64,000 nt of DNA from Diphasiastrum complanatum (taxonomy: Eukaryota; Streptophyta; Lycopodiopsida; Lycopodiales; Lycopodiaceae): the NCBI GenBank assembly GCA_029204225.1, contig CM055115.1, positions 8,601,466 through 8,665,465 of the forward strand, written 5' to 3'. The translations under genes and the position numbers were made by a program. A model generated the notes under the pieces. That model made no database searches, was not told the origin of the DNA, and worked only from the letters and a program-made list of their open reading frames with translations. Of the stretch, positions 42,511 through 54,000 are shown in pieces. How positions within the stretch are numbered: the first letter of the stretch is position 1; each line of letters starts with the position of its first letter.

Positions 42511-43712
42511 TGTTGTAAAGCTACCTTTACAAGCTTTACTTCCGGCGCCACTGGCGCCAACATTGTCCCCGGCACCAGCAGCTCCCCTACTGCTCCCGGC
42601 GCGCGTCGGCGCCGCTCCCAGCGCCACTGTGACCAAAATCCAGCCGGCGCCAGGTTCCTATGGCTGAAAATCTTTGATCAGTTCTAGCGAAGTCCAGAGA
42701 GCTCAGATCGATGTGCAATCACCTCACATGATCTAGGCATGATTAAAGGAAGCCTGGGGATCAATAAAATATAGAAAGAGAAAAATGTGCTTTACCAACC
42801 TGGGTAGAGTGCTTGGTATGAGGGGGGGTGCCAAATCCCATCAATACGATAGGGGAGTGCGGGTTGCGACTCAGGACGAGCTCCAAGCAAGTCTCAGCGT
42901 CGCTTGCTAGAATGTTGTCCTGGCACTCGCCTTGGCATGCCAGCTCCCCGAAGACTAGGGTGGGTCACACACTTGAAATGTAACCTTCTCATATTTATCA
43001 ATAAAGTGGGATTTTTCTCAAACTGACTTTGATTACCTTCTGGGTTTCAATATTCGGTAAAAGCGCCAGTTGTAAGGCTGCTTCAAAATTTTTAAATTGG
43101 CACATAGCTGAGGGTCATATCCCGGGACGCCGGCGGTATGCCGTCGGGACCATTTGGTCCGCGGTGCTAGCGGTATGCTGTCGGGACCATTTGGTCCAGG
43201 AACTGGTTGTCTCCATATCCGTTGGGGCTTGTGGTTCTGAGTGTTCCTTGGATGAACATGAATGGGTTATGCTCTTGGGGAACGGGATCTAACCTATCGG
43301 CTAAGTTGGATGTCTTGCTTGGGTGGAAGTTACTTGTTTATGGCTGTCCAGTCTGGCGTGGCACCAAGTTGGCTTCCAGCACTCGTGACAAAGCTTTCAG
43401 TTGGTTAAGTCTGATGTAAGTCAGACCGCTTGCTTGGATTGGATGTTACTCGTTTGTAACGAAGCTTCGAGTTGGTTAAGTTTGATGTATGTCGGGCGGC
43501 TTGCTTGGAGGGAAGTCACCCACATCGGGACCCTCGATCTGGCATGGCGCCAGATTGGATCTCAATGTTGGTTTTCGGAACTTCAAGTTGGTTAAGTCTG
43601 ATCGTTGTTGGCGTGTTGGCTGCTTGTATGACAAGTGGGTTTGGATGGCAAGAGTTGAAGGCTGGGAAGCTAAGTCGTGGTTCCTGGCTCCCTTTGGGAT
43701 GCCTGCGCTACA
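42511..43712 (+). mobile_element. 3' LTR of the LARD-like element
   Basis: Same ends and order as the 5' LTR with scattered base changes and small indels, including one of about 20 bp near 42775. Followed by CTATC at 43713-43717. Confidence 0.9.
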
Positions 43713-43717
43713 CTATC

Positions 43718-43992
43718 TAACGAGCCACGACATAGACAAGGAGAAGGAACCAGCCACAGCAGGGCAACGATGAAGAGATGGAAGAGCAGAAAGTGGCTCA
43801 GTAACACAGCGTTGTCTTCAAAGACTGATACTCTCACAATATGTAGGCCATCTTCAAAAGGCACATGAAAGTAATGCATTGAATGCATTCACCATTGGCA
43901 GGAAGGAAAGAAGTACCTCTATAGACTGCAAGATAGATTCCAAAAGAATGATGGGTTTCAAGTACCTAGATTCTTCATTCCTTGAAAAGAAA
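43718..43992. other. Right flank of the insertion, unassigned
   Basis: Should continue the interrupted copia-A sequence, but no reverse transcriptase or integrase can be read in either strand, so the insertion point was already at or near an edge of that fragment. Confidence 0.4.
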
Positions 43993-45245
43993 CTGCACAC
44001 AGTTGGCTTCTAGAGGCATTAACAAGCAGAGCTCTTTCAAACATTCAGGCCCTCAGGGCTCTATGCCTGTGTGTTTTTTTTTCTTAAGGGTAAACAAGAT
44101 AGGGAAATATCCAATGATTTTGACAGGCATAAAAATGGCCTCAAGCAAAACTAGAGATATGTACTCTGCTTTTTGACAGGCCCATGGGGTATTGGATCCC
44201 AAACAAATCAATAACTTCTCAGAAAACTAGCAATGAATAGGCTCTGTTCATTGGGCTTCCCTCAAAACTACTGACAAAGCTTTGAAAGCCTTAGTGATCA
44301 GCAATAAACAAGGCAATGACTGCCTTCTTGGATAACAAACAATCTTTAAATAAGTCACAGAACCTTGTGAATGTAACAACAAAGCTTTCCACAATTGCAA
44401 GCTCTACAGACACAAGATTAATGACAACAATCTACAAGATTAATGCCAGTGCAATCTACACCCTTCCAAGATCTGCAACCAAATGTTAGAGATGGCAGAA
44501 AAAACAATTCACAAATCCACAAACAATGGTAAACAGATCAATAGCAATGAAAATGAACAGAATTTAGAGTAAAGATCCAACAAAGAAATTAGAGTGGAAG
44601 GCACCAGGCAGATCAACCTCTTCTCCTTTCCTCCTCCTTGTCTCTGTGGATTGAGCACAAATAGGAACTGGAAGAGATGGGAGGCACCAAGCACAACAAC
44701 TTCTACTCCTTCCCTTTCTCTCCAAGCTTCTCTCTCTCTCTCTCTCCAAGAAGATGACAATGAACAATGGTATGTTGTCCCACACGCCTCCCTATACGTA
44801 GGGGCTCAATGGTCTGGAGGTGCACCCCTTCAAGAAATGGGGCACCTCCTTATGACTTTTCAAAAACTGACTCTAAAAATAGGGCACTGGCCCAAATTCC
44901 GTTTTTAGCACCTAGCTTGGCCTCAACTTGCAATTTCAAAGTCAAGTTGGGTCCTATTTATGATTTCAGTTTTTATGGGCTCACGGCCAAGTTTTTAATA
45001 ACTAGTACTACGAAAATACTTGGCACCTCCTAGTCCCGACAAACCCGAAAACTAGGGGCATAGGCCGCATAAATGACATTTTCATACAACATAAATTAAC
45101 AAATGAATAGTATTTTAATAGCAGTGCAACTGGCCATTATGGGCCATTTATGCGTCATTTTTAGGCAGTTCTGCGTCAACGTAATAGCGCACGGCGACGA
45201 TTTTTCGTCGAAAATAGTTTGAAAAAGAGGTCTTTTTCCCCACAA
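43993..45245. repeat. Dispersed repeat D, copy 2 with extra right end
   Basis: 43993-44998 matches 4361-5396. The 250 bp beyond (44999-45245) are unique here and include CGACGATTTTTCGTCG, a short inverted repeat. These may be the true end of the element, lost from copy 1. Confidence 0.6.
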
Positions 45246-46745
45246 ACAGTACACCAAGCAATCCACTAGAAACATGCTGATGGCTTGATCTAAATGGTTT
45301 CATGGCCAGTTTACAGACTAGACAGTCTTGACAAGTAAATAATTTGACTTTCCTATCTGGATAGTCAAGATCAACAACAATAGATTGTTTAGACATTTGT
45401 TGTACAAAAGAATAATTTAGGTGACAAAGTCTATAATGCCAAAGTGATCTGTTAGTTCTTTGAATAGAAGTAATAAGAGCATGACTAGAGGTAGAACAAC
45501 AATGACTTAATCTATACAAGTATCCATGTCTCTTTCCGAGTGCTAGGATCCTGTCTTCCTTATCAACTACTTTACACTCATCAGATTCAAATTCTATTTT
45601 ATGCCCTAGATCTGTAATTCTGCTACCAAAGAGCGAATTTGTAGATAGATTTGGTAGATGCACTACATTTCAAAGTAGCTTAGATTGATCATTTGCAAAG
45701 CTCGATCTTACTATACCTTCACCTTTGATAGCCTGTGTGCTATTGTTGCCTAGGTGAACATATCGTTTGGTATTGGAAGGCGTATAGGACTCAAAATAGC
45801 CAATATGGCTAGTCATGTGTTGTGTGGCTCTAGAGTTTAGAAACCAGGAGTTGTCGTCGGATGTTCTTTAATGGCTAGTCATTAAGGCATCATTATTTGA
45901 TTATTGAATCGACTGTGGTGCTTCTGTACCTGCATATGCCACTTGTTTCGACTGCCCCTTGTTGTTGTTCTTTTCTTGTAGTATGCGACAATCTTGGATC
46001 TTGTGGTTGGTTCATCGGAATATGTGTAGAACAGCTAATTCTTTGTCGGCTAGTTTGACTGCTCTTGACGCTGTGTCGGTTCATGATTTAGCTTTGGTTG
46101 CTTTGGGCCTTTCTTCTTTTGCTTAGTTGAGCCTTTGTTGGTGCATAAGACATGAGAGTCGACACTTGAGGAACCAGAGACTTTGTTCCTTCTGCTCTCT
46201 TCCTAAAACAACATTGTCATGACTCTTGAAAGAGTCAATTCAGGGTGTGTCAAGATGATCATCACCCAGCTGTCGTATGAGCTTGGAAAGCTTGAAAGTA
46301 GTGTCATTACTACATCTTGATCATCTATGACAAATCCAAAAGTGGCCATTTGCTTTAGCAGGTTCTTGAACTGGTTAATGTGATTCTGTAGGGAATCTTC
46401 GTTGGTCATCTTGAGGGAGAAAATGTTCTTTCTTAGATGTAGCTTGGAAGCTACGTCTCACACATCGTATAGAGTGCTCAAGATGTCCCAGAATTCCTTG
46501 GAGATATGAGCTTCATACACATGGCTGATTTGAGTGTCTGATATATTGAGGATGATCAGCACAAAGGCTTTGCCATCCTTCAGCTTCCATCGAGAGATTG
46601 CAGCATCGTCAGCTTCGTTTCTTACCTCTACACCTATAACAACGTCATAAAATTTCTTAGCCATTAGCACAGTTCTCATCTTAAATTTTTGTAGATGGTG
46701 ATTGGCTCCATCAAGCTTGTCCATGATAGGACTGGCTTTCCCTTG
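45246..46745 (-). pseudogene. copia-A gag-protease-pre-integrase remnant, copy 5
   Basis: The minus-strand order is normal. Gag runs from about 46724 (MDKLDGANHHLQKFKMRTVL, KLKDGKAFVLIILNISD, then 46409-46203 with LLKQMATFGFVIDDQDVVM and FPSSYDSWVMIILTHPELTL). A protease linker follows (46084-45893, NQPQDPRLSHT), then the WFLNSRATQH active-site block near 45850 with Asn for Asp. Pre-integrase is at 45663-45270 (LHLPNLSTNSLFGSRITDLG type, DRILALGKRHGYLYRLSHCC, LWHYRLCHLNYSFVQQMSKQ, VKLFTCQDCLVCKLAMKPFR). It ends at the SSHQHVSSGLLG join that marks the family-wide integrase deletion, then meets repeat D. Multiple stops. Confidence 0.8.
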
Positions 46746-46799
46746 GAAATCCAGGTGGATATTAGTCTAAGCGATAGTAATAACTATCAGTGAATTGAG

Positions 46800-47155
46800 A
46801 ATGATAATAGACTAACTCACTAACTTCACTTCATTCCATTTCAAAGAAATATGCAAGAACAAATGCTCTTTATATAGCCTAGTAGTTGTTCTAAATATGA
46901 AATAGTCATCTTAAGTTCCATAACCACTTTTGAAAAGGATCATAATAACATATGGACTCTAGGTCGAAATGAAAATCGGCCATGGATCGATTTGATCTTT
47001 GACCTGGTATCGGAATACACTTAACCTATTCTAAGCTCATTCTTTTTATCACATGTCCTCATCCTTAGATTAAGCAAGTCCTCCAAATGTAGATGAATTG
47101 TTGTAATGTGCTCCTTCCAAAAATCTATTAAAGTTTGAATATGAAAATTTGGGAC
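46800..47155 (-). mobile_element. copia-A LTR and composite repeat piece, copy 5
   Basis: LTR block (about 46800-46940, CTATATAAAGAGCATTTG at the TATA position) followed by a cut-down composite repeat that runs into the copia-B integrase at 47155. Confidence 0.55.
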
Positions 47156-48806
47156 ACTATCTGATCTTAGAACTTTGATCTTCCTACCTGTCTGATTTTC
47201 GACCAATGCTTTGAAGCTCTTGAAGTTATCAAATGCATTTGATTTCTTCTTCAAGAAGTAGATCCACGTCTTATGTGACATATCATCAATAAAGGTCATG
47301 AAATAGAAGGCTTTACCTAAGGACATGGTCCTCATAGGCCCGCATAAATCTGTGTGGATTTTCGCACATCGATTTCAAGTGATCTTCTATGGTAGGCAAT
47401 CCTGTTACCATCTCCAATTTTCTCATCAAACTGAGGCTTCCCAAGTTCAAGTGACCAAGCCTCTTATGCCACAACTCAGTTTGTGATGGAATGGACGATA
47501 CAAGTCCGTGTTGCCCCTTAATTGTAGCATTCAACCTGTACAATTTTGTATTGGGCTCTCTGACTCCATCCACAATAACTTTGAACTTTTGGTTCACATC
47601 CCTCACAAAGCAACGATCATGGGCGAACTCCACTTTCAACTTTTGATCAGTAATGACTCCAACAGAAAGTAGATTTTTCTTCACACCTGGTATGTAAAGT
47701 ACCCCCCTGATCATCCTGCTTTTGCCATCAAGTAGTTGGATTGAAACGGTGCCTATTCCCTTGATCTTGCACACCTCACCATTTGCTTGTGAAACAGATG
47801 TTCCATTATCCGACACCTTCAAACTACTGAACCAATTCTTGTTACCTGTCATGTGTCTTGTGGCTCCCAAGTCAATATACCATGCTTGATCATCTTGATT
47901 AGATGACAATGCAGATATGAAGATGCTAGAGTCTTCAATCTCACCCTCATCGACAAGGTTACCTGCTTGTTTTGGTTTCCCCTTGACTTGTACCGCCAAG
48001 AATTTGTGACATTCACTCTTCCAATGGCCCTTTTTACCACAATGGAAGCACTTGCCTTTCTTCTTAGTTTTACTGGAAGATCCCTCGTCCTCTTGAGACT
48101 TGGCAAATTGCTGCTTAGACTTCTTCTTGCACTTGCCCTTGCCTTGTTTTTGGCGTGTCGCAAGTGCCTGATCGTCAGTGTTTTGACGTCTAGCTTTCAC
48201 CATTTCTCGTCGTTGCTCTTCCTACATCAAGATTTCTGTGAGCTCGTCAAAGGTTGGCAATCTTTCTGTTGATGCTATTCCGCTCACAAACATCTGATAG
48301 GGTTCTGCAATACCACACAATGCATTGTGCACCAGCTCCACGTCACGTATGCGCTCACCAATAGAATGCAGTTCATCTCTCATTGTCTTGATTATGATCA
48401 TGTACATCTGAATGTTCTCTCCTTGTTCCATGCGGGCACTATTCAACTTTGACTTCAGAAACATGATTCTTGACGGATTTGACATCTCAAACTACTCCTT
48501 TAGCACATCCCATGCCTGTCTGGGTGTCACAACATCACAAATGTGGGTAATGATGTGATCTTTCACTGACAAGTTAATGAAGGTCAAAGCTTTCCTCATC
48601 TTTTTGTCGAACACTTTGATATTTGCTTCATTTGGCGGCCTTCTCTCATCACCTGTGACGACTTCCCACACGTCTTTCTCCATCAATATGTTTTCCATTT
48701 TGAATTTCCACACTGCATAGTTAGAAATCCCGTCCAATTTGCTACTTTCACTCAAAATGGCCTCTCCCATGTTTGCCATCGCAAAACTGCTTAAAACTTC
48801 TGCCAT
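47156..48806 (-). pseudogene. Ty1/copia Gag-protease-integrase remnant (copia-B)
   Basis: The best preserved copia frame set here. Gag starts at 48806 (MAEVLSSFAMANMGEAILSE, then NYAVWKFKMENILMEKDVWE) and continues past a stop near 48489 (FLKSKLNSARMEQGENIQMY, LPTFDELTEIL). After a second stop the frame 48203-47313 has a zinc knuckle CFHCGKKGHWKSEC, the protease site WYIDLGATRHM (Asp kept, Ser changed to Leu), VLYIPGVKKNLLSVGVITDQ, and the LWHKRLGHLNLGSLSLMRK pre-integrase motif. A frameshift near 47345 leads to HTDLCGPMRT with the first integrase Asp, FYFMTFIDDMSHKTWIYFL and KIKVLRSD with the second. It stops there, fused to the composite repeat. Two stops, one frameshift and loss of the rest of pol make it inactive. 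Confidence 0.85.
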
Positions 48807-50100
48807 AGGCTAAAAACAGTATGTCAAGGCCAACAATGATGTGAGAAGTTGAAAATAATGACCTGCACTTCTGGCGTACTCCGAATACTTTCTCCGCTGT
48901 AATCACTCTGTTTTGCTGTACCGTACTTGTAGGTACAGTCTGGGTGCCCTTCGTTTGGAGGTTATAGCCTTTCGTTTGGGTCAAAACAGGCAAAGGACCC
49001 AAAAATAGGGACTTTTCTAGTTTTTGAACTGTTTCTTCACCTTGAAGAAACTCCACTCTTCACTTGTGAAGAGACCCATCTCCAATTTCAGTATGAAAAT
49101 TTTTAATGAAGTTGAAGGCTAAAATGCACTTCACTTCTTCAGGGCCCTCTTCAACAACCCTTCAGACTCCATCCAATGTCTAAATCTGATCCAACTGTGG
49201 ATATCCCTTCTAGGTAGCACAATCTGAGCCGTCGATCTTGTAACTCCTCTATCCAACGGATCTGAACACTTCTGTGCACCAATGGAGAGTCTTGTAGACA
49301 CTATCCACTTAGAAACGCTATGCTCTCACCCTGGTTCCATGCGCGAACAGTCCCGACCTCCCTGTCTACGGCCGCGCCTCCCCACACTCATTTTTGTTTG
49401 ATCTAACTCGCCTCTGGATCAATTTGAGAACGATCTGAGGCCTGGAGCAGGGTCGCCCTACTAATTCCAAGTCTGTAGAGTGTTCACTCAAGAAATTCCG
49501 TGGAGAAACGGTGATTTTAGCTCAACTTGACAAAGTGGTTTTTTTTTCACCTTTTACCGCAAATCTGCTAGGTTAATTGTCTGGAGACAAATCTCTGACA
49601 TAAACCTCAGAATCTCTCCATGGCTGGTTGACAATGTGATTAGCTTTCTTCCTGTCCTTACGACACCCAAAATGGTGCACAAACAATGAAGAAATCACCA
49701 GTTATGTATAAAAATCGTAACCCCAAACCCGGTTTCAATTTTCAGCTGGCTTCAAAATTGTCAAATTTTCACCAAATTTTTCCCTGTTTGATGCTATGCA
49801 CAGGCTAATAGTCCCTCTGCTAAGCTTAGCAAGCCTCTAGAAACTAGAAACCCTGCACCAGTGCTTCTATTTCCGTCTTAGAATTTGCATTGAACAGGAA
49901 CACAGATCATGCTACACAGTAACACAGACAGAAAACACTCTCCACAGCAAGCTCACATAGCAACTGTATTTCTCAAAATGAAATTACACTGTACATATAG
50001 TTGTTCACTCAGGCAACCCATGCAAGAGCCAGGTTGCCGTTGGCGGGAGGCATGTCCCATCCACTGATAGGACCCACAGTACAGTAAAACAGTGATTCTA
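48807..50100 (-). mobile_element. Leader and probable LTR region of copia-B
   Basis: Upstream of gag on the minus strand. 49390-49560 recurs inverted at 26341-26520, and 49880-50070 recurs inverted at 51105-51300, so parts of it are dispersed as LTRs would be. I could not find a primer site or TG...CA ends, so the LTR limits are open. No gene. Confidence 0.45.
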
Positions 50101-50124
50101 CTTTAATTCTAACTCAAAGGACCT

Positions 50125-50480
50125 TCAGCTTCCATCGAGATATTGCAACATCGTCAGCTTTGTTTCTTACCTCTGCACCTATAACAACGTCATACAATTC
50201 CTTAGTCATTAGCACAGTTCTCATCTTAAATTTCTACATATGGTAATTGGCTCCATCAAGCTTGTCCATGATAGCACTGGCTTTCCCTTGGAAATCCAGG
50301 TGGATATTAGTCTAAGCGATACTAATAACTATCAGTGACTTGAGAATGAAAATAGACTAACTCACTAACTTCACTTCATTCCATTTCAAAGAAATATGCA
50401 AGAACAAATGCTCTTTATATAGCCTCGTGGCTGTTCTAACTATGAAATATCCGTCCTAAGTTCCATAACCACTTTTGACA
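50125..50480 (-). pseudogene. copia-A gag N-terminus and LTR, copy 6
   Basis: Only the first part of gag remains (50305-50125, MANELYDVV-type and KLKDG end), preceded on the minus strand by the LTR block at 50340-50480 with CTATATAAAGAGCATTTG. Confidence 0.6.
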
Positions 50481-51104
50481 AGGATCATAATAACATATGG
50501 ACTCTGGGTCGAAATGAAAATCGACCATGGATCGATTTGATCTTCGACCTGGTATCAAAATACACTTAATCTATTCTAAGCTCATTCTTTTTTAAACAAC
50601 AAACAAACTATCATAAGAAATAATTATTTTGCATTATGTAGATCGAAATAAGAGGCAAGTAGATCATGCCATGTTATCACATGTCCTCATCCTCAGATTG
50701 AGCAGGTCCTCCAAATGTAGATGAATTGTTGTAATGTGCTCCTTCCAAAAATCTATAAAAGTTTGAATATGAAGATTTGGGACTGTGCAAATGGATACGA
50801 TATCGTTGTTGTAATCTATACAAAAATTCGCACTCGATGTTGAAAAGAAAATGACCAGTCTTTATTGTTGCATCGATCATCAATTGTTTTTTTGGGGTAC
50901 ATTCTTTGCTTGTCCATGTCCCAGCTGCTTCAGTTTGTATGTGAACAAAGTTATAACATGAATTGCATCAGAAGAATCACTTGACGCAGCAGAACTTTTC
51001 TTCTTGAGCATGTGTAAAGAGGGTACATCTTTTTCATAAGTGACCAGTACTCAAGTCTTCCATATAACAGCTGCACATTATATAAGGTTTTGCCTATAAA
51101 TTTA
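50481..51104. repeat. Composite retrotransposon-linked repeat, copy 6
   Basis: Same family as 1804-2499; ends where the copia-B LTR piece begins. Confidence 0.6.
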
Positions 51105-51300
51105 CCCACGAGGCAAGTCAATGGGACATGCATCCCGCCAATGGCAACTTGGATCATGCATGGGTTGCCTGAGTGAACAACTATGTGTACAGTGTAATTT
51201 CATTTTGAGAAATACAGTTGCTATGTGAGCTTTCTGTGGAGAGTGTTTTCTATCTGTGTTACTGTGTAGCATGATCTGTATTTCTGTGCAACGCAAATTC
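51105..51300 (+). repeat. Inverted copy of a copia-B LTR/leader segment
   Basis: Reverse complement of 49880-50070 (GGCAACCCATGC block, GAAATTACACTGTACA block). It forms an inverted pair with it across 1 kb. Confidence 0.65.
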
Positions 51301-53240
51301 TAAGTCTTTGCGCTGATCATCCTCAATATATCAGACACTCAAATTGGCCATGTGTATGAAGCTCAGATCTCCAAGGAAGTCTGGGACATCTTGAGCACTC
51401 TGTACGATGTGCGCGGCATAGCTTCCAAGCTACATCTAAGAAAGAACATTTTCTCGCTCGAGATGACCAACGAGATTCCCTATAGAATCACATCAACCAG
51501 TTCAAGAACCTGCTAAAGCAAATGGCCACTTTTGGTTCTGTCATAGATGATCAAGAATGTAGTAATGACACTACTTTCAAGCTTTAAAGGCTCATACGAC
51601 AGTTGGGTGATGATCATCTTGACACACGCTGAATTGACTCTTTCAAGAGTCATGACAATGTTGTGTTAGGAAGAGAGGAGAAGGAACAAAGTCTCTGGTT
51701 CCTCAAGTGTCGACTCTCATGACTTATACACCAACAAAGGCTAAACTCAGCAAAAGAAGAAAGGCACAAAGCGTCAAACTAGCCGACAAAGAGGTAGCTG
51801 TTCTACACATATTCCGGTGAACCAACCACAAGATCCAAGATTGTCGCATACTGCAAGAAAATAACAATAGCAAGGGGTAGTCGAAACAGGTGAAAAATAC
51901 AGGTACAGAAGCACCACAGTCGATTCAAGAATCGGATAATGATGCCTTAATGACTAGCCATCAAAAAACATCCAACAACAACTCCTGGTTTATGAACTCC
52001 GGAGCCACACAGCAAATGAGTAGCTATATTGGCTATTTCGAGTCCTATACGCCTTCCAATACCAAATGATATGTTCACATGGGCAACAATAGCACACATG
52101 CTATCAAAGGTGAAGGTACAGTAAGATTGAGCTTTGCAAACGATCAATCTAAGCTACTTTGAAATGTACTGCATGTACCAAATCTATCTACAAATTTGAT
52201 CTTTGTTAGCGGAATTACAGATCTAGGACATAAAGTAGAAATTGAATCCGATTAGTGTAAAGTAGTTAATAGGAAAGACAGGATCCTAGCACTCGAAAAG
52301 AGACATGGATACTTGTATAGATTAAATCATTGTTGTTCTACCTCTAGTCAGGCTCTTAGTACTTCTATTCAAAGAAATAACAGTTCACTTTGGAATTATA
52401 GACTTTGTCACCTAAATTATTCTTTTGTACAACAAATGTCTAAACAATCTATTGTTGTTGATCTCGACTATCCAGATAGGAAAGTCAAATTATCTACTTT
52501 GTCTAGTTTGTAAACTGGCCATGAAACCATTTAGATCAAGCCATCAGCATGTTTCTAGCGGATTGCTTAGTGTACTTTATCAAGAAGAAGTCAAAAGCTT
52601 TCAATTGTTTCAGAATCTTCAAGGAGCATGCAGAGAAAGAAATTGGCAGACAAATCAAAGCCCTGAGGTCCAATAATGGTGGAGAGTACATCTCTACTAA
52701 ATTCAAGGAGTACTGCCAGAGCCAAGGCATTGAACAACAGTTTATCACTCCTTATTCGCCTCAATCTAATGGCTTAGCCGAGAGGAAGAATCGTACCCTG
52801 GTAGAGTCAGCCAAATGTATGCTGGCACATGAATCTTTGTTGCAGAGCTTCTGGGTTGAAGCTGTCTCCATTGCAGCCTACGTCCAAAACAAATGTTCGA
52901 CTAAGGCCCTCATAGGCAAAACACCACATGAGGTTTGGACAGGATCTAAGGCTTCAATGAAGAACCTTCGAGTGTTCGGATGCATCACCTATGCGCACAT
53001 CCCGAAGGAGACGAGGAAGAAATTCAACTTCCGAGGTCTCAAGACCATCCTTACTGGATACACTTCATCTGACCAAGCTATACGACTTCGATACCTAGCA
53101 GATTTTACTCAATAGGGATACAGTCTTTATCGACGATCAATTTCACGATTTCAAAGGCAAATGCAAAGTTCCATGCAAACCTTCGATGCCTTTGCCTCCG
53201 ATACGACAATTTGAGCCTCGGGCTCAAGCGTGCCTATAAT
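51301..53240 (+). pseudogene. copia-A Gag-protease-integrase remnant, plus-strand copy 7
   Basis: The longest copia-A copy. Gag in broken frames (51330-51660: SDTQIGHVYEAQISKEVWDI, GSYDSWVMIILTHAELTLSR). Protease block at 51986 WFMNSGATQQM, with Asn for the catalytic Asp. Pre-integrase at 52140-52530 (NVLHVPNLSTNLI, HGYLYRLNHCCSTSSQALST, LWNYRLCHLNYSFVQQMSKQ). The integrase frame 52549-53115 has LVYFIKKKSKAFNCFRIFKE, IKALRSNNGGEYISTKFKEY and FITPYSPQSNGLAERKNRTL, then KTPHEVWTGSKASMKNLRVF and TILTGYTSSDQAIR. The first catalytic Asp region is deleted and the second Asp (52672-52674) is Asn. It ends where repeat R begins. Confidence 0.85.
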
Positions 53241-53254
53241 CGATGGACTACCCC

Positions 53255-53645
53255 AATGTCAAACTGGCATGCAAAGCACACTACATCAGTTACAAACGTC
53301 ATTACGGAATTTTCCTACGTAAACTTCAGTTTTACGGAATTTGTCATCCATTAACATTGATTTGTAACCCAACTGTAAGAGCACATGCGTATGACCACTC
53401 AAATCCATTGTAAATCTCTCATGCATGTCAGAATCACTCTGAGAATCAACATGCAACTAATCCATGCAAGCACAGTACTACAAATTAGGGAAATGACTGG
53501 CATGCAATCAGAACAATTTCAAATTTTGCCAATTTTACTCACAAAATTGCAAAACTTCAGATGATCATAACTTTGACTATAGGACACCAAATTGGGTGCT
53601 GCAAAGCTTAGTACAGAGGGAGACCAAGTGAATAAGATGCTTGCT
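53255..53645. repeat. Dispersed repeat R, 3' part
   Basis: Matches 28436-28826 (AATGTCAAACTGGCATG to AATAAGATGCTTGC). Confidence 0.7.
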
Positions 53646-53649
53646 AAAC

Positions 53650-54000
53650 AGATGTTGTGTTCCGAACTTGACATGACCGATCTGGACGAAGCTCACTTCT
53701 GTTTGGGCATTCAAATTCACAGAGACGGAGCTAGAAGTCTGATCTTTATCACTTAGCAACGGTATCTTCACAATACCCTTATCAGATACAATCTGATCAA
53801 TTGTAAACTCGCTCACTCACCAATGGATTCAGGCTTGCGATTATCGAAGGGCCAATGCCAAGAAGTGGTTATGGAACTTAAGACGGTTATTTCATATTTA
53901 GAACATCTACGAGGCTATATAAAGAGCATTTGTTCTCGCATATGTCTTTGAAATGGATTGATGTGAAGTTAGTGAGTTAGTCTATTCTCATTTTATTGAT
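53650..54000 (+). pseudogene. copia-A pol 3' end and LTR, right arm
   Basis: AKQMLCSELDMTDLDEAHFC, QRYLHNTLIRYNLINCKLAH and SPMDSGLRLSKGQ in broken frames, followed directly by the LTR start TGCCAAGAAGTGGTTATGG and TATA-like CTATATAAAGAGC. The RNase H part is missing at the same point as in the left arm, so the deletion came before the duplication. Confidence 0.75.

Larger units (their letters stand above)
38687..43712 (+). mobile_element. Complete non-autonomous LTR retrotransposon (LARD-like)
   Basis: A 5.03-kb element with all structural parts: two LTRs (1222 and 1202 bp), a primer site, a polypurine tract, TG...CA ends and a 5-bp target duplication. The 2.6-kb interior (39909-42510) has no gag or pol domain; the longest ATG frame near its start (40867-41025, MAREGTFLLKADTIK) is short and matches nothing I know. 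It must have moved using proteins of another element. It interrupts a copia-A reverse transcriptase. The near-identity of the LTRs and the intact target duplication make it one of the younger insertions in the window. The superfamily cannot be set without coding sequence. Confidence 0.9.

Noticed and set aside
47967-48272. 101-residue plus-strand frame
   Set aside because: Antisense of the copia-B zinc-knuckle region.
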